The translations under genes were made by a program, and so were the position numbers. The notes under the pieces were generated by a model. The model ran no database searches, was not told the origin of the DNA, and worked only from the letters and a program-made list of their open reading frames with translations. Below are positions 18,577-27,371 of a stretch of DNA of 64,000 nucleotides, piece after piece. The stretch's first letter is position 1. Every line of letters begins with the position of its first letter. This stretch comes from Pedobacter glucosidilyticus DSM 23534 (GTDB lineage Bacteria; Bacteroidota; Bacteroidia; Sphingobacteriales; Sphingobacteriaceae): positions 1-64,000 of the forward strand of contig NZ_KE384313.1 in the NCBI RefSeq assembly GCF_000425145.1, in the 5' to 3' direction.

Positions 18577-19636
18577 AACCAAATTTATGAATATAGATTT
18601 TTTTATAAAACTTAATTGTAGACTCATAATTAGTTTCCCAAGTAAAAGCTTGTGCTCTTAGCAAACCTTGATTTATATAGCTATTTCTGAGTTCAATGTC
18701 CTCAAGCTGCTTGATACCCTTTATATATTCCATATGATTCTTTAAATCTTTTATAAGAATACAAGCTCCTTGAGTAATTTCCTTAATCGCATCAATATCG
18801 GATGCTACTACTGGACATCCTGCTTTCATCGCTTCAACTATAGGCATTCCAAATCCTTCAAATAAACTTGGATATAAAAGACAATGACTTTTGTTATAAA
18901 ATTCATTTAGCTTTTGTTCTGATATATTGTAATGGTACTCATATCGGTTTGCTAATGCTAAATCAAGTTTCAACTTTTCAGTTGCCATTAAAATCTCCCC
19001 ACCAACTATAATCAATCTATAATCTTGTAATTTACTTAACACTTCTAAACAAATTTCAAAGTTTTTATACAATCCTCTACTCCCTACATATAATATAACT
19101 TTTTCCTTACTTGATTCAATGGTATTATAATAACTACTTGAGCAACCATGATATATGACCTCAATATTATCTTTATTAAAACTTGGATAATGTTTAAGAA
19201 TACTTTTCTTTGTTGCATAGGAGACACATATTAAACCATCTGCATTATTAATTGCAAACTTTTGTAAAATCAGTTTAAATATTCTTCTTTTACCAGATAA
19301 GACCCTTTCCTCCGCAGCTAAGTCATGAATAGTCACAATATTAGCAACACTTTTTCTTTGTAATGAGGTCCTAAGATAACTTGAATGAAAAATACTTCTT
19401 TTAGGCAATTTTATACATAAAGGAAGTATTCGTGATAAAAATATACTCCTAAATCTGTCAGCTATATATTTTGGATAAGTTATTAGCGAAGCTACCTTTT
19501 CTGATTTATTTTTAATGATTGTTACATCTACATTATTATATCGTGATACCTGCTTAATAAATGCTCGCCAATATACCGATATTCCACCCTGAACCTGAAG
19601 ATTAAAAATCAAATCATCTAAAAATATTTTCATCAA
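18554..19636 (-). CDS. glycosyltransferase, GT4 family
   Basis: The 360-aa protein has the GT-B fold. The C-terminal motif EGFGMPIVEAMKAGCPVVAS (E-x7-E) near residue 262 is the GT4 nucleotide-sugar site, and IVTIHDLAAE lies in the N-domain. It transfers a sugar from a nucleotide donor, probably to a lipid-linked intermediate of the surface polysaccharide. It is the last gene of the operon and follows another glycosyltransferase immediately (stop and start adjacent). Its 3' end overlaps dxs by 23 nt. Sugar specificity unknown. Confidence 0.88.
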   Translation of the reverse strand: MMKIFLDDLIFNLQVQGGISVYWRAFIKQVSRYNNVDVTIIKNKSEKVASLITYPKYIADRFRSIFLSRILPLCIKLPKRSIFHSSYLRTSLQRKSVANIVTIHDLAAEERVLSGKRRIFKLILQKFAINNADGLICVSYATKKSILKHYPSFNKDNIEVIYHGCSSSYYNTIESSKEKVILYVGSRGLYKNFEICLEVLSKLQDYRLIIVGGEILMATEKLKLDLALANRYEYHYNISEQKLNEFYNKSHCLLYPSLFEGFGMPIVEAMKAGCPVVASDIDAIKEITQGACILIKDLKNHMEYIKGIKQLEDIELRNSYINQGLLRAQAFTWETNYESTIKFYKKIYIHKFGFTPPTAQ

Positions 19637-20896
19637 TTAACTTGTAATGAATGACACGTATTTACCTGCTATATACTCTCTGGAAAAAACTTGATTATCA
19701 ATAAAATAGCTTTGTTTGTTCAGGAATTTATACCATAATAAATTTAAAATTTCTACATTTTCCTTGACAGAGTTACATACGAATCCAGCTTTATTATAAC
19801 TAATGCTATTCTCTAAATCTCCCTTATCACTAACAGGTAATAAGATTGGCTTATTAAAAAACAAATAATCTGATTGTTTTGAAGTTATTATGAATCGTCT
19901 TTCCCCATATTTTAAATGCAAGAATAATGAAGATTTATTAAATAATTTAATCATTTCATCTCGCGATAATCTAACAGTTAAAAGTGCTATATCTAGCAAA
20001 TTATAGTTTGCTAAATTTTCAATTAAGAATGCTTGACTTCCAGCTCCAGCGAATATTAATCGTATTTTCCTTCTATCCTTACCTTCTAAAAATAGCATTA
20101 GTGCTTCAAAAAAGGTACCATCTTTAAGTTGACACTTGTATAATGTACCAGCATACAGAATATCGAATGTATCAGATAATTCTAGATTTATATCTGAGGC
20201 ACTAAAATTACATCCATTTTCGAAAACAACAGTCTTACTTTGTATAGACAAGGGTAATAGTTTCTTCAAACTATGGGAAACTGTAATTACCTTACTTGCT
20301 TTTAATAATATTTTGTACTCTCTACGTCTATTAAGTATACAATTTATCCTATAAATAATTTTATTCCCTGCAACAGGGGTATAACCAAATGTCCAAGGAT
20401 CTCTGTAATCTAAGATAAGTTTAGATATTACCTTTTCAGAAAGGCTTTTAGCATAACTAAAAATACTAAAGGGACCACCAAATACAACAACAGTATTATC
20501 AAATCCTTCTAGAACTTTTAATAGTTTGGGATCAACCATCCCTGGAAAGAAAACATCATTTCTAAATACGACTTGATGAACCCAATTCAGAAATTTCCAA
20601 ACGGGATACTCATAGGCATCTAAACACTTAAATGCTAATCTATTCAAAAAATTGAGTTGTGCATTTATATTAATAATATTATCAACAATATACTTTGGTA
20701 ACTCATCGTTTGTTTTTTGATGGCCTAAACCTACTGACTTCTTAAATGGATATATAAACTCGATGATTTTAAAACGGACATTAATTCGGTGCAATTCCTT
20801 AATAATACTTATGAACCTTTCAGTTGATGTAGTATTATCCTTCAGATGAGGTAATATTAAGATAATTTGCTTAGGTAAAGAACTAGAAATCATCAT
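19637..20896 (-). CDS. glycosyltransferase, GT4-like
   Basis: This 419-aa protein resembles two-domain GT-B glycosyltransferases. The N-domain has IILILPHLKDNTTSTERF, and the C-domain has DILYAGTLY and LIFAGAGSQAFLIENLANYN, typical of nucleotide-sugar binding. The usual E-x7-E motif is poorly formed (around the segment SLFLHLKYGERRF), so it is a divergent member. It overlaps the upstream Wzi-like gene by 14 nt and abuts the downstream glycosyltransferase, so all three are co-translated. Substrate unknown. Confidence 0.78.
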   Translation of the reverse strand: MMISSSLPKQIILILPHLKDNTTSTERFISIIKELHRINVRFKIIEFIYPFKKSVGLGHQKTNDELPKYIVDNIININAQLNFLNRLAFKCLDAYEYPVWKFLNWVHQVVFRNDVFFPGMVDPKLLKVLEGFDNTVVVFGGPFSIFSYAKSLSEKVISKLILDYRDPWTFGYTPVAGNKIIYRINCILNRRREYKILLKASKVITVSHSLKKLLPLSIQSKTVVFENGCNFSASDINLELSDTFDILYAGTLYKCQLKDGTFFEALMLFLEGKDRRKIRLIFAGAGSQAFLIENLANYNLLDIALLTVRLSRDEMIKLFNKSSLFLHLKYGERRFIITSKQSDYLFFNKPILLPVSDKGDLENSISYNKAGFVCNSVKENVEILNLLWYKFLNKQSYFIDNQVFSREYIAGKYVSFITS

Positions 20897-22499
20897 AAAA
20901 ATTCCTAAATGAACTTCTTAATCCAAAAGAAACTAGGTTAGTATTATGTTCTCCCATTGTGTTTGATTCAGATCTTATTAGCCCTCCTAGCTCTAATCGC
21001 AAATTATATTTCGGGTTTATTAAATAAGATACCTTTCCTGTTGCTACTAATAAAGAAGTTTTAAGTCCTTGAGTGGTTACATTATTATAATCTGAGTTTC
21101 TTGTACCATAAGGTTTGTAAATATCCTTACCAAAATTATCATTAGCTGTAGGATCTAATCCATATTGGGCTAGATTTACTTTACTAGAAAAATCAAACTT
21201 ACCTAAGCTGTAATTTAAAATCCCTACAGCTTCTCGGAAATTAGCACCATACAAATGAGCTAAAGGTTGATTATAATGACCAAAATTTAAAAGAGAACTT
21301 CTTTGCGTATAAGTGAAAGGTCTGGCTGTATTAAATTCAAATAAATAATTTAACCTCTTAACTCGAAACATATCAAAGCCTCTAATACCAATTTGATATG
21401 CAAATTTGTTAGCCCAATAACCATTACCCGCAAAAACTTCTTTTGCAGTGAACTCATCAGCTAAAAACTGCCCATAAACGGTTAAATTCTTCAGTAATTC
21501 ATATTTAAGATTTAAGCCTACTAAGGCATTATCGGGAGAACCATTTTGCCCTTCAACAGGACGTAAAAAGATTAGCGGATTAACATAACTAAAATCAAAC
21601 CCTCTTTTACCTGTACTATCTGCATCTTGCCAAATAATCGCATCAAATATACCTACGCTTAACCTGTCTGTAACATTCCAATCTAAATAATGAAATACGC
21701 CCCATTTCTTCCTAAATCCATTATCATAAGAAAATTGCGGTGATCTTAAATCCTGAAATTGAGCCCATAAGGCCATGTATTTTACATTACCTAGATTTGC
21801 TGTTAACTTCAAAAAGGGGTAGTTAGCTGCTACATCAGATAATAACATGGAACGATAACCATCACCAATAAAGTTTTTATCTTGCCCTAAAGTAACATTC
21901 AAATACTTAATTGGGGTGTAAGAAAGAATAGCTGTAGCATAAGCCCAATCTTTTATAGATTTGCTAGGTCCGAATTTATCATTTACCTCTCCTGGAATAA
22001 TTCCGTTTTCATTTACAAATTCTGTAATATAATTAGGGAATTGGGCTTGATTCTCAAATCCACTTGTATAAAAGAAAAACTTATCTCCTATAGTCCCCCC
22101 TAATTCATAGCCCCTAGTATTTAACCAAGTTCTTTGACCCCTTACTTCATCATAACCTAAGTTGAGATCAGGTAGAAAATCTGCAAAAACGGTAAACTCT
22201 TGATTTTTCACCTGTATATTATGCTCTTGGAATAACTTTCTATGAACCCAATTTCTTTTATTGGTATCAACATTCATATTGAAGAATGAATCTACACTGG
22301 CTTTAAGTATAGAATCATCCATAAAATATGGTTTAATTGAGCTGTGAAATCTCGATTTTTGATCATAGATTTTATCATCAAATTTTTGATAAAAATGATG
22401 AGAAAAAGGCTGATAACGATTTGGAGTTTGAGCTTTTGTATTATATGTAAGGAGACATCCTAATACAAATAAAACAATAAATTTTAAAGCTTTATACAT
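20883..22499 (-). CDS. Wzi/RemB-like outer-membrane beta-barrel protein
   Basis: The protein has a signal peptide (MYKALKFIVLFVLGCLLTYNTKAQ). The mature part has alternating amphipathic strands with Tyr/Phe/Trp girdles and ends in an aromatic strand (SSFRNFYDDF), as expected for an outer-membrane barrel. The GQDKNFIGDGYRSMLLSDVA segment is typical of the capsule-assembly Wzi family and of flavobacterial RemB. Wzi holds capsule on the cell surface; RemB is linked to gliding motility. The operon context favours polysaccharide attachment or export. The start at 22499 removes a non-signal extension and overlaps the upstream dehydratase stop by 8 nt. Confidence 0.8.
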   Translation of the reverse strand: MYKALKFIVLFVLGCLLTYNTKAQTPNRYQPFSHHFYQKFDDKIYDQKSRFHSSIKPYFMDDSILKASVDSFFNMNVDTNKRNWVHRKLFQEHNIQVKNQEFTVFADFLPDLNLGYDEVRGQRTWLNTRGYELGGTIGDKFFFYTSGFENQAQFPNYITEFVNENGIIPGEVNDKFGPSKSIKDWAYATAILSYTPIKYLNVTLGQDKNFIGDGYRSMLLSDVAANYPFLKLTANLGNVKYMALWAQFQDLRSPQFSYDNGFRKKWGVFHYLDWNVTDRLSVGIFDAIIWQDADSTGKRGFDFSYVNPLIFLRPVEGQNGSPDNALVGLNLKYELLKNLTVYGQFLADEFTAKEVFAGNGYWANKFAYQIGIRGFDMFRVKRLNYLFEFNTARPFTYTQRSSLLNFGHYNQPLAHLYGANFREAVGILNYSLGKFDFSSKVNLAQYGLDPTANDNFGKDIYKPYGTRNSDYNNVTTQGLKTSLLVATGKVSYLINPKYNLRLELGGLIRSESNTMGEHNTNLVSFGLRSSFRNFYDDF

Positions 22500-24432
22500 G
22501 AATAGCGGACTTTTGATCAAGTTCCTCAAATATAGAATTATTGCTTTTAAACTCAGGAACAATCATTTTCATTTTTCTTACCACTTCTTTGTCTTGATAG
22601 TTGCAAGCTATTTCAATAAGTTCATGAATATCATTACTTACTTTTTCAAACTCACGTGGAATAACCTTTGCTATCATAATCTTCTCGTGATGCGTTGGAA
22701 TAGTGTTTTCTAAATCATTTAAAAGTTCTTCATAAAGTTTTTCTCCAGGCCTTAAACCTGTAAATTCTATATGAATATCTTGATTTGGAACTAAACCGGA
22801 TAGTTTTATCATCTTTTTTGCGAGTTCTACAATTTTTACAGATTTACCCATATCAAAAATATAAATCTCGCCTCCGTTTCCCATAGATCCTGCTTCTAGA
22901 ACTAAACGACAGGCTTCTGGTATGGTCATGAAATAACGAGTAATATCAGGATGTGTTACGGTAACCGGACCTCCTTTTTGTATTTGTGCTCTAAACCTAG
23001 GAATTACCGATCCGTTTGAGCCTAGCACATTTCCAAACCTGGTAGTTATAAACTTTGTTTGAGATTTCTTATTATTTAAATAGCTGTGCCCGTTCTCAAA
23101 AACAGTTGCCCCATAATTTAAGGCTGTATAAAAAGACTGCACATATATTTCTGCTATACGTTTAGAGGCTCCCATAACGTTGGTTGGGTTTACAGCCTTA
23201 TCAGTAGAAACCATTACAAACTTTATAACGTCATATTTTACGGCTAAATCAGCAAGATTTTTTGTTCCGCCAACATTGGTACAAATGGCTTCTGCTGGAT
23301 TATCCTCCATCATAGGTACGTGTTTATAAGCTGCCGCATGGTATACGTAATGAGGCTTAAAAGTCTCAAATAAATTTTCCATGCGTTGCTTGTTTCTTAC
23401 ATCTCCTATATAAGCAATAAAATTATTGCACATATTATTATCTTGTAATTCTAATTGCAAATCATGCAAAGCTGTTTCGGCAATATCATTTAAAATAATA
23501 AGCTGGGGTTTAAATTTTGCTAATTGTCTTACAATCTCACTACCTATAGAACCTGCTGCCCCTGTTACTAATATTCTTTTACCTTGAAGTTGTGAGTTTA
23601 GGATATCTTCTTCAATAACAATAGGTGCTCTTTCTAACAAATCCTCAATCTTCACATTTTTTATTTGATTTACCTTAATTGTGCCTTTAACCCATTCTCT
23701 AGTAGGAGGTACATTTAATACTTTTACATTATGATCTAGACATAAGTCAACAATTTTATTCTTTTTATCGGATGTAATTCTATGGGTAGAAAGTATTAAA
23801 TCATCAATCTTTTCTGCTTCAATAATACGCTCTAGTTCATCTGCATGATAGATTTTAACATTATCAACCACTTTACCTCTTTTTCTAGGGTCATCATCAA
23901 CAAAAGCAATAACACTCATATTTACTGCTGGGTCTGTGTCTAAGGTTCTTTTAGTAGCAACACCTGTTTCGCCGGCGCCATAAATAATGACTCTTCTTTT
24001 ATCCAATCGCATATTCTTGATATACAAGAAAAAGTATTTTACCAATACCCTATAAGTAATCAATAATACGAAGCTACATAACCCTGTAATAACTATAATT
24101 ACATTTGATATAATGGCTGGTTTATCAAAAGATTGCAGAAAAAGGTTACAGATGATAAAAAATGAGTTACTGGTTGCAATACTAAATAAAATTCTGAACG
24201 AATCTTGAGCACTGGTATATCTAACTATACCAGCATAAGTTTTAACATTAAAAAATACGACACAATTAATTCCTAAAAATATTAGAATATTTCTACTTAA
24301 CTCAGAAAGGTCAATTTGTGAAGCTTCAAAATTAAATTTTAATAGATAGGCTAAAATTAGGGCAAAACCACAGAAAAAAAGGTCAATACAAAATATCAAC
24401 CAACGTGGTACAATATTTATTTTTTTAAACAT
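22492..24432 (-). CDS. CapD/FlaA1-type UDP-sugar 4,6-dehydratase, membrane-bound
   Basis: The 646-aa protein has four N-terminal membrane helices (about 10-130), then a nucleotide-binding domain (IIYGAGETGVATKRTL near 148), and a C-terminal SDR domain (VTGAAGSIGSEIVRQL near 290). The SDR catalytic site reads NVMGASKR, with Met in place of the usual Tyr. This Ser-Met-Lys triad marks the WbpM/PglF group of UDP-GlcNAc 4,6-dehydratases. The enzyme makes the 4-keto-6-deoxy sugar that feeds amino-sugar synthesis (such as QuiNAc, FucNAc or bacillosamine) for surface glycans. It follows the sugar-1-phosphate transferase gene after 65 nt. Confidence 0.92.
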   Translation of the reverse strand: MFKKINIVPRWLIFCIDLFFCGFALILAYLLKFNFEASQIDLSELSRNILIFLGINCVVFFNVKTYAGIVRYTSAQDSFRILFSIATSNSFFIICNLFLQSFDKPAIISNVIIVITGLCSFVLLITYRVLVKYFFLYIKNMRLDKRRVIIYGAGETGVATKRTLDTDPAVNMSVIAFVDDDPRKRGKVVDNVKIYHADELERIIEAEKIDDLILSTHRITSDKKNKIVDLCLDHNVKVLNVPPTREWVKGTIKVNQIKNVKIEDLLERAPIVIEEDILNSQLQGKRILVTGAAGSIGSEIVRQLAKFKPQLIILNDIAETALHDLQLELQDNNMCNNFIAYIGDVRNKQRMENLFETFKPHYVYHAAAYKHVPMMEDNPAEAICTNVGGTKNLADLAVKYDVIKFVMVSTDKAVNPTNVMGASKRIAEIYVQSFYTALNYGATVFENGHSYLNNKKSQTKFITTRFGNVLGSNGSVIPRFRAQIQKGGPVTVTHPDITRYFMTIPEACRLVLEAGSMGNGGEIYIFDMGKSVKIVELAKKMIKLSGLVPNQDIHIEFTGLRPGEKLYEELLNDLENTIPTHHEKIMIAKVIPREFEKVSNDIHELIEIACNYQDKEVVRKMKMIVPEFKSNNSIFEELDQKSAIHV

Positions 24433-24497
24433 ATTTAATTTCTATTTAAAAAGTCAAATATACTATTTGTTTTTCTTTAGTGATAAAATAAATTTTC

Positions 24498-25487
24498 TCA
24501 CTGATAATTTATAAAAAGGCGATTTCTACCTTCAAAACTCAATCTTAGTATGATGTACATCAATACAATTGCAAAAAATGTAAACAGCACCGTACTTAAG
24601 CTAGTATAAATAATTACTAAATTTAACATCATTTGTAAAATACCATATATGCCAGCAACTACTACATGATTTATTTTTTTCTCATTAGCTAAATATTGAT
24701 AAAAATGAGAACGATGCGCTTCGAAAATATTTTCTTTTCTTATAAGTCGACAAAAAATAGTAGCAACAGCATCTAACCCGTAAATACCTAGAAGTAAAAT
24801 CCATTGGAAATTACCTGTAGTCATGATCAATTGAACAATAAAGAAACAAATAAATAAAGCAATGCTTATACTTCCTACATCACCAGCAAAAGCCTTTGCT
24901 CTTTTTCTCAAATTAAAATAACCAAATACTATTAATGCAGCCAAAGTTGTTGTTAGAATTTTTGGATGGATAATAGTAACAATCTTTAACTCCTGTATCA
25001 AATAAAAACTAGCTATGAGTACTATAGAATATAAAACGGTTATACCATTTATACCATCCATAAAGTTATACGCATTAATAGTACCAATAACCATAATAAA
25101 TGCTATGATGGCAAAAATAAGATAGGAAGGGTAACTGATATGAGCATAATTAATTGGCTGATTTAAATTAGCTTGATAAATAACCAGTAATACAGATAAA
25201 AAATGTACCCCTAATCTTACTTTATTGTTTAAGGTTATAACATCATCTAAAAAACTAATTAAAGCAATAGCAAATACTGCTAACGCTAAATACCAGTAAG
25301 AGGGCTGATATATAAAAACAGCAGTTATAATAGCTACAGGAAAAATAATTCCTCCGCCTCTTAGCGTGATATACTGATGAGAGCTTCGTTGATTTGGTTT
25401 ATCTATAATATTATAATGATTTGCAATTTTAAAATAAAGCAACTCTATAAAAAACAGGGAGATGATGAATATGGAAAAAGTTAACAT
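24498..25487 (-). CDS. initiating sugar-1-phosphate transferase (WecA/WbpL-like, MraY superfamily)
   Basis: The 329-aa membrane protein has about ten helices. Superfamily motifs are present: LRGGGIIFP near the N-terminus, SFLDDVITL (Asp pair), YNFMDGINGI, FAGDVGSI and the C-terminal EAHRSHFYQ. These enzymes attach a HexNAc-1-phosphate to undecaprenyl phosphate and begin synthesis of a surface polysaccharide. MraY is less likely given the surrounding genes. It is the promoter-proximal gene of the five-gene polysaccharide operon (25.5 to 18.5 kb). Confidence 0.9.
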   Translation of the reverse strand: MLTFSIFIISLFFIELLYFKIANHYNIIDKPNQRSSHQYITLRGGGIIFPVAIITAVFIYQPSYWYLALAVFAIALISFLDDVITLNNKVRLGVHFLSVLLVIYQANLNQPINYAHISYPSYLIFAIIAFIMVIGTINAYNFMDGINGITVLYSIVLIASFYLIQELKIVTIIHPKILTTTLAALIVFGYFNLRKRAKAFAGDVGSISIALFICFFIVQLIMTTGNFQWILLLGIYGLDAVATIFCRLIRKENIFEAHRSHFYQYLANEKKINHVVVAGIYGILQMMLNLVIIYTSLSTVLFTFFAIVLMYIILRLSFEGRNRLFINYQ

Positions 25488-25546
25488 ATTTGCAAAGATG
25501 CTAATATTAACATTTAGTAGCTTTAAATTTGTACATAAATCTAAAT

Positions 25547-26251
25547 TTATATACTATTTTTCTTTTTTATTTTCTTCTTATCCATGTAAATATAAATTAT
25601 TAATCCTATTACACTGATAATAGAGGCAATGATTAATCCTGGTTTTAGTTGATCTATAGATTGACCAAAAACAGCTACAAGAATTAGTAAAGGTGCGCTA
25701 CCTAAAATGGTTGCTATTATAAAACGCTTATATGTCATTTCTACAAAACCACCTACAAAACTGATAGCATCATTCGATAAAAAAGGTGAAGCTCTAAACA
25801 CAATTATTGTCCATAAGCCATAAGTCTTAAAAAAGGTTTCAATTTTCTGAAGTGCTTTTTCTCCTATTAGTTTTTCTACGCCAACATCACCTAAATAATC
25901 TCCAACGATATAACCGATAGATGCCGCACTAATGATTCCAGCTAGTGTAATTAAAGACCCTAACCAAGGTCCATAAGCTAAAACAGCTATAACCATAATA
26001 ATTACACTTGGTATAACCATTAAAAACAGCTGTATAACCATAGCTAAAATTAAAACTATAGGGCCCCATAAACCAAAGGTTGATACCCAATTTCTTATAC
26101 GAGCAGTATCATCACTGGTAAGTATCGTATATGCTTCTTTCATGAAATTTCTAACTTCTGGAATAAGGAAATAACACAAAAGAATTACAGCTATTACAAC
26201 ACCAGAAATTATAAGCGGAATAAAAGACGTTTTTTGTTCTTTTTCTTTCAT
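25547..26251 (-). CDS. TVP38/TMEM64-family (DedA superfamily) membrane protein
   Basis: The 234-aa protein has five or six membrane helices and the VTT/SNARE-associated core, with the G..GD..G pattern (IGYIVGDYLGDVGVEKL) and FRASPFLSNDAISFVGG near residues 152-168. DedA-superfamily members help recycle undecaprenyl phosphate or flip lipids. Proximity to a polysaccharide operon that consumes this carrier makes such a role attractive, though it is inference. It ends 59 nt upstream of the initiating transferase gene, so it may be the operon's first gene. Confidence 0.85.
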   Translation of the reverse strand: MKEKEQKTSFIPLIISGVVIAVILLCYFLIPEVRNFMKEAYTILTSDDTARIRNWVSTFGLWGPIVLILAMVIQLFLMVIPSVIIMVIAVLAYGPWLGSLITLAGIISAASIGYIVGDYLGDVGVEKLIGEKALQKIETFFKTYGLWTIIVFRASPFLSNDAISFVGGFVEMTYKRFIIATILGSAPLLILVAVFGQSIDQLKPGLIIASIISVIGLIIYIYMDKKKIKKKNSI

Positions 26252-26366
26252 CTTATTTAAAAGTTAAAAGCAATGGATGTTTTCTTTATCTTACTCTACT
26301 AAAATAAAGCCAGATTTATTTCATTTCAGGTTTTTAAATGCGATAATTGTATTTTAATTCTTAAAC

Positions 26367-27251
26367 ATGGAAAAAGTATATTTAAGTGATGCAGGACCAA
26401 AAGTTTCACCTGCTATCTATGGTTTCTACAGATGGAATAACGAGGCAGAAAATACTACTGCCAATATGGAAAGAATAGTAAACCTGTGTTTAGAGCTCGG
26501 AATTAACTCTTTTGACCATGCAGATGTTTATGGAAATTACCAATGCGAAGCATTATTTGGTGAAGTGATGCGTAAAAAATCTTTTAAAAGAGAAGATATA
26601 GTGTTATTTACCAAGTGTGGCATTAGATTACCTCATGCAAGCCAACCCAATATAAGAATTAAGCATTTTGATACTTCTGGTAAGCATATTATACAATCTG
26701 TTGATCAATCTCTAAAGAAATTAAATACCGATTATATTGATATTTTTCTTTTAGACCACTTAGACCCTATTAGCAATTTAGAAGAAACAGCTAGCACTTT
26801 ATTAAAATTGAAGCTCTCTGGCAAGGTTAAAAATATTGGTATTACTAATTTTTCTGTATTTCAACACCAGCTATTAGCTTCTTATTTAAATACACCCATC
26901 GTTACCAACCATATAGAACTAAATTTATTAAATACTACAGCTTTAGACAGCGGACAAATAGATTACATTAAACAAAGGTACATGCGTCCTTTAGCATCAG
27001 CACCTTTGGCTGATGGCAGAATAGCAACCGGAACTGATATTCTAGCCGTAAATGTAAGAGAGAAACTGCAAGAAATTTCTAATAAGTACCATGTTGATAT
27101 AGAATCTATGGCGGTAGCATGGTTAATAAAACTGGGTGCCTTGCCTTTAATAGGGACGCGAAATGAACAAAGAATAAGAAATATTGTAAATGCCTTTAGT
27201 ATAGATTTAGATAACCAAGATTGGCATGAGCTGTATGCAGCATCAAAATAG
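26367..27251 (+). CDS. aldo/keto reductase (YdhF-like)
   Basis: The 294-aa protein has the AKR TIM-barrel signatures. The catalytic tetrad can be read as Asp and Tyr in SFDHADVYGNYQCEALFGE, Lys in VLFTKCGIRLP, and His in FLLDHLDP. The C-terminal NADPH-binding segment (PLIGTRNEQRIRNIVNAF) is present. The arrangement fits the YdhF group. It probably reduces an aldehyde or ketone with NADPH in the cytoplasm; the substrate is unknown. It is transcribed alone, divergent from the TVP38 gene and convergent with the receptor genes. Confidence 0.9.
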   Translation: MEKVYLSDAGPKVSPAIYGFYRWNNEAENTTANMERIVNLCLELGINSFDHADVYGNYQCEALFGEVMRKKSFKREDIVLFTKCGIRLPHASQPNIRIKHFDTSGKHIIQSVDQSLKKLNTDYIDIFLLDHLDPISNLEETASTLLKLKLSGKVKNIGITNFSVFQHQLLASYLNTPIVTNHIELNLLNTTALDSGQIDYIKQRYMRPLASAPLADGRIATGTDILAVNVREKLQEISNKYHVDIESMAVAWLIKLGALPLIGTRNEQRIRNIVNAFSIDLDNQDWHELYAASK

Positions 27252-27258
27252 TACATCA

Positions 27259-27294
27259 TATAAGCTTCTTTAATTTAAATTAGAGAAGCTTATA
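27259..27294. terminator. bidirectional terminator hairpin
   Basis: An 11-bp perfect stem (27259-27269 with 27284-27294) has an inner palindrome TAATTTAAATTA in its loop. It lies between the convergent aldo/keto reductase and receptor genes. Confidence 0.6.
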
Positions 27295-27371
27295 TTATAA
27301 TTCTTATTTTAATAAAATCGAAAAAATTAAGATTTTAGAGAATATCCTAGCCCCAATAATTTCTCAACCGA

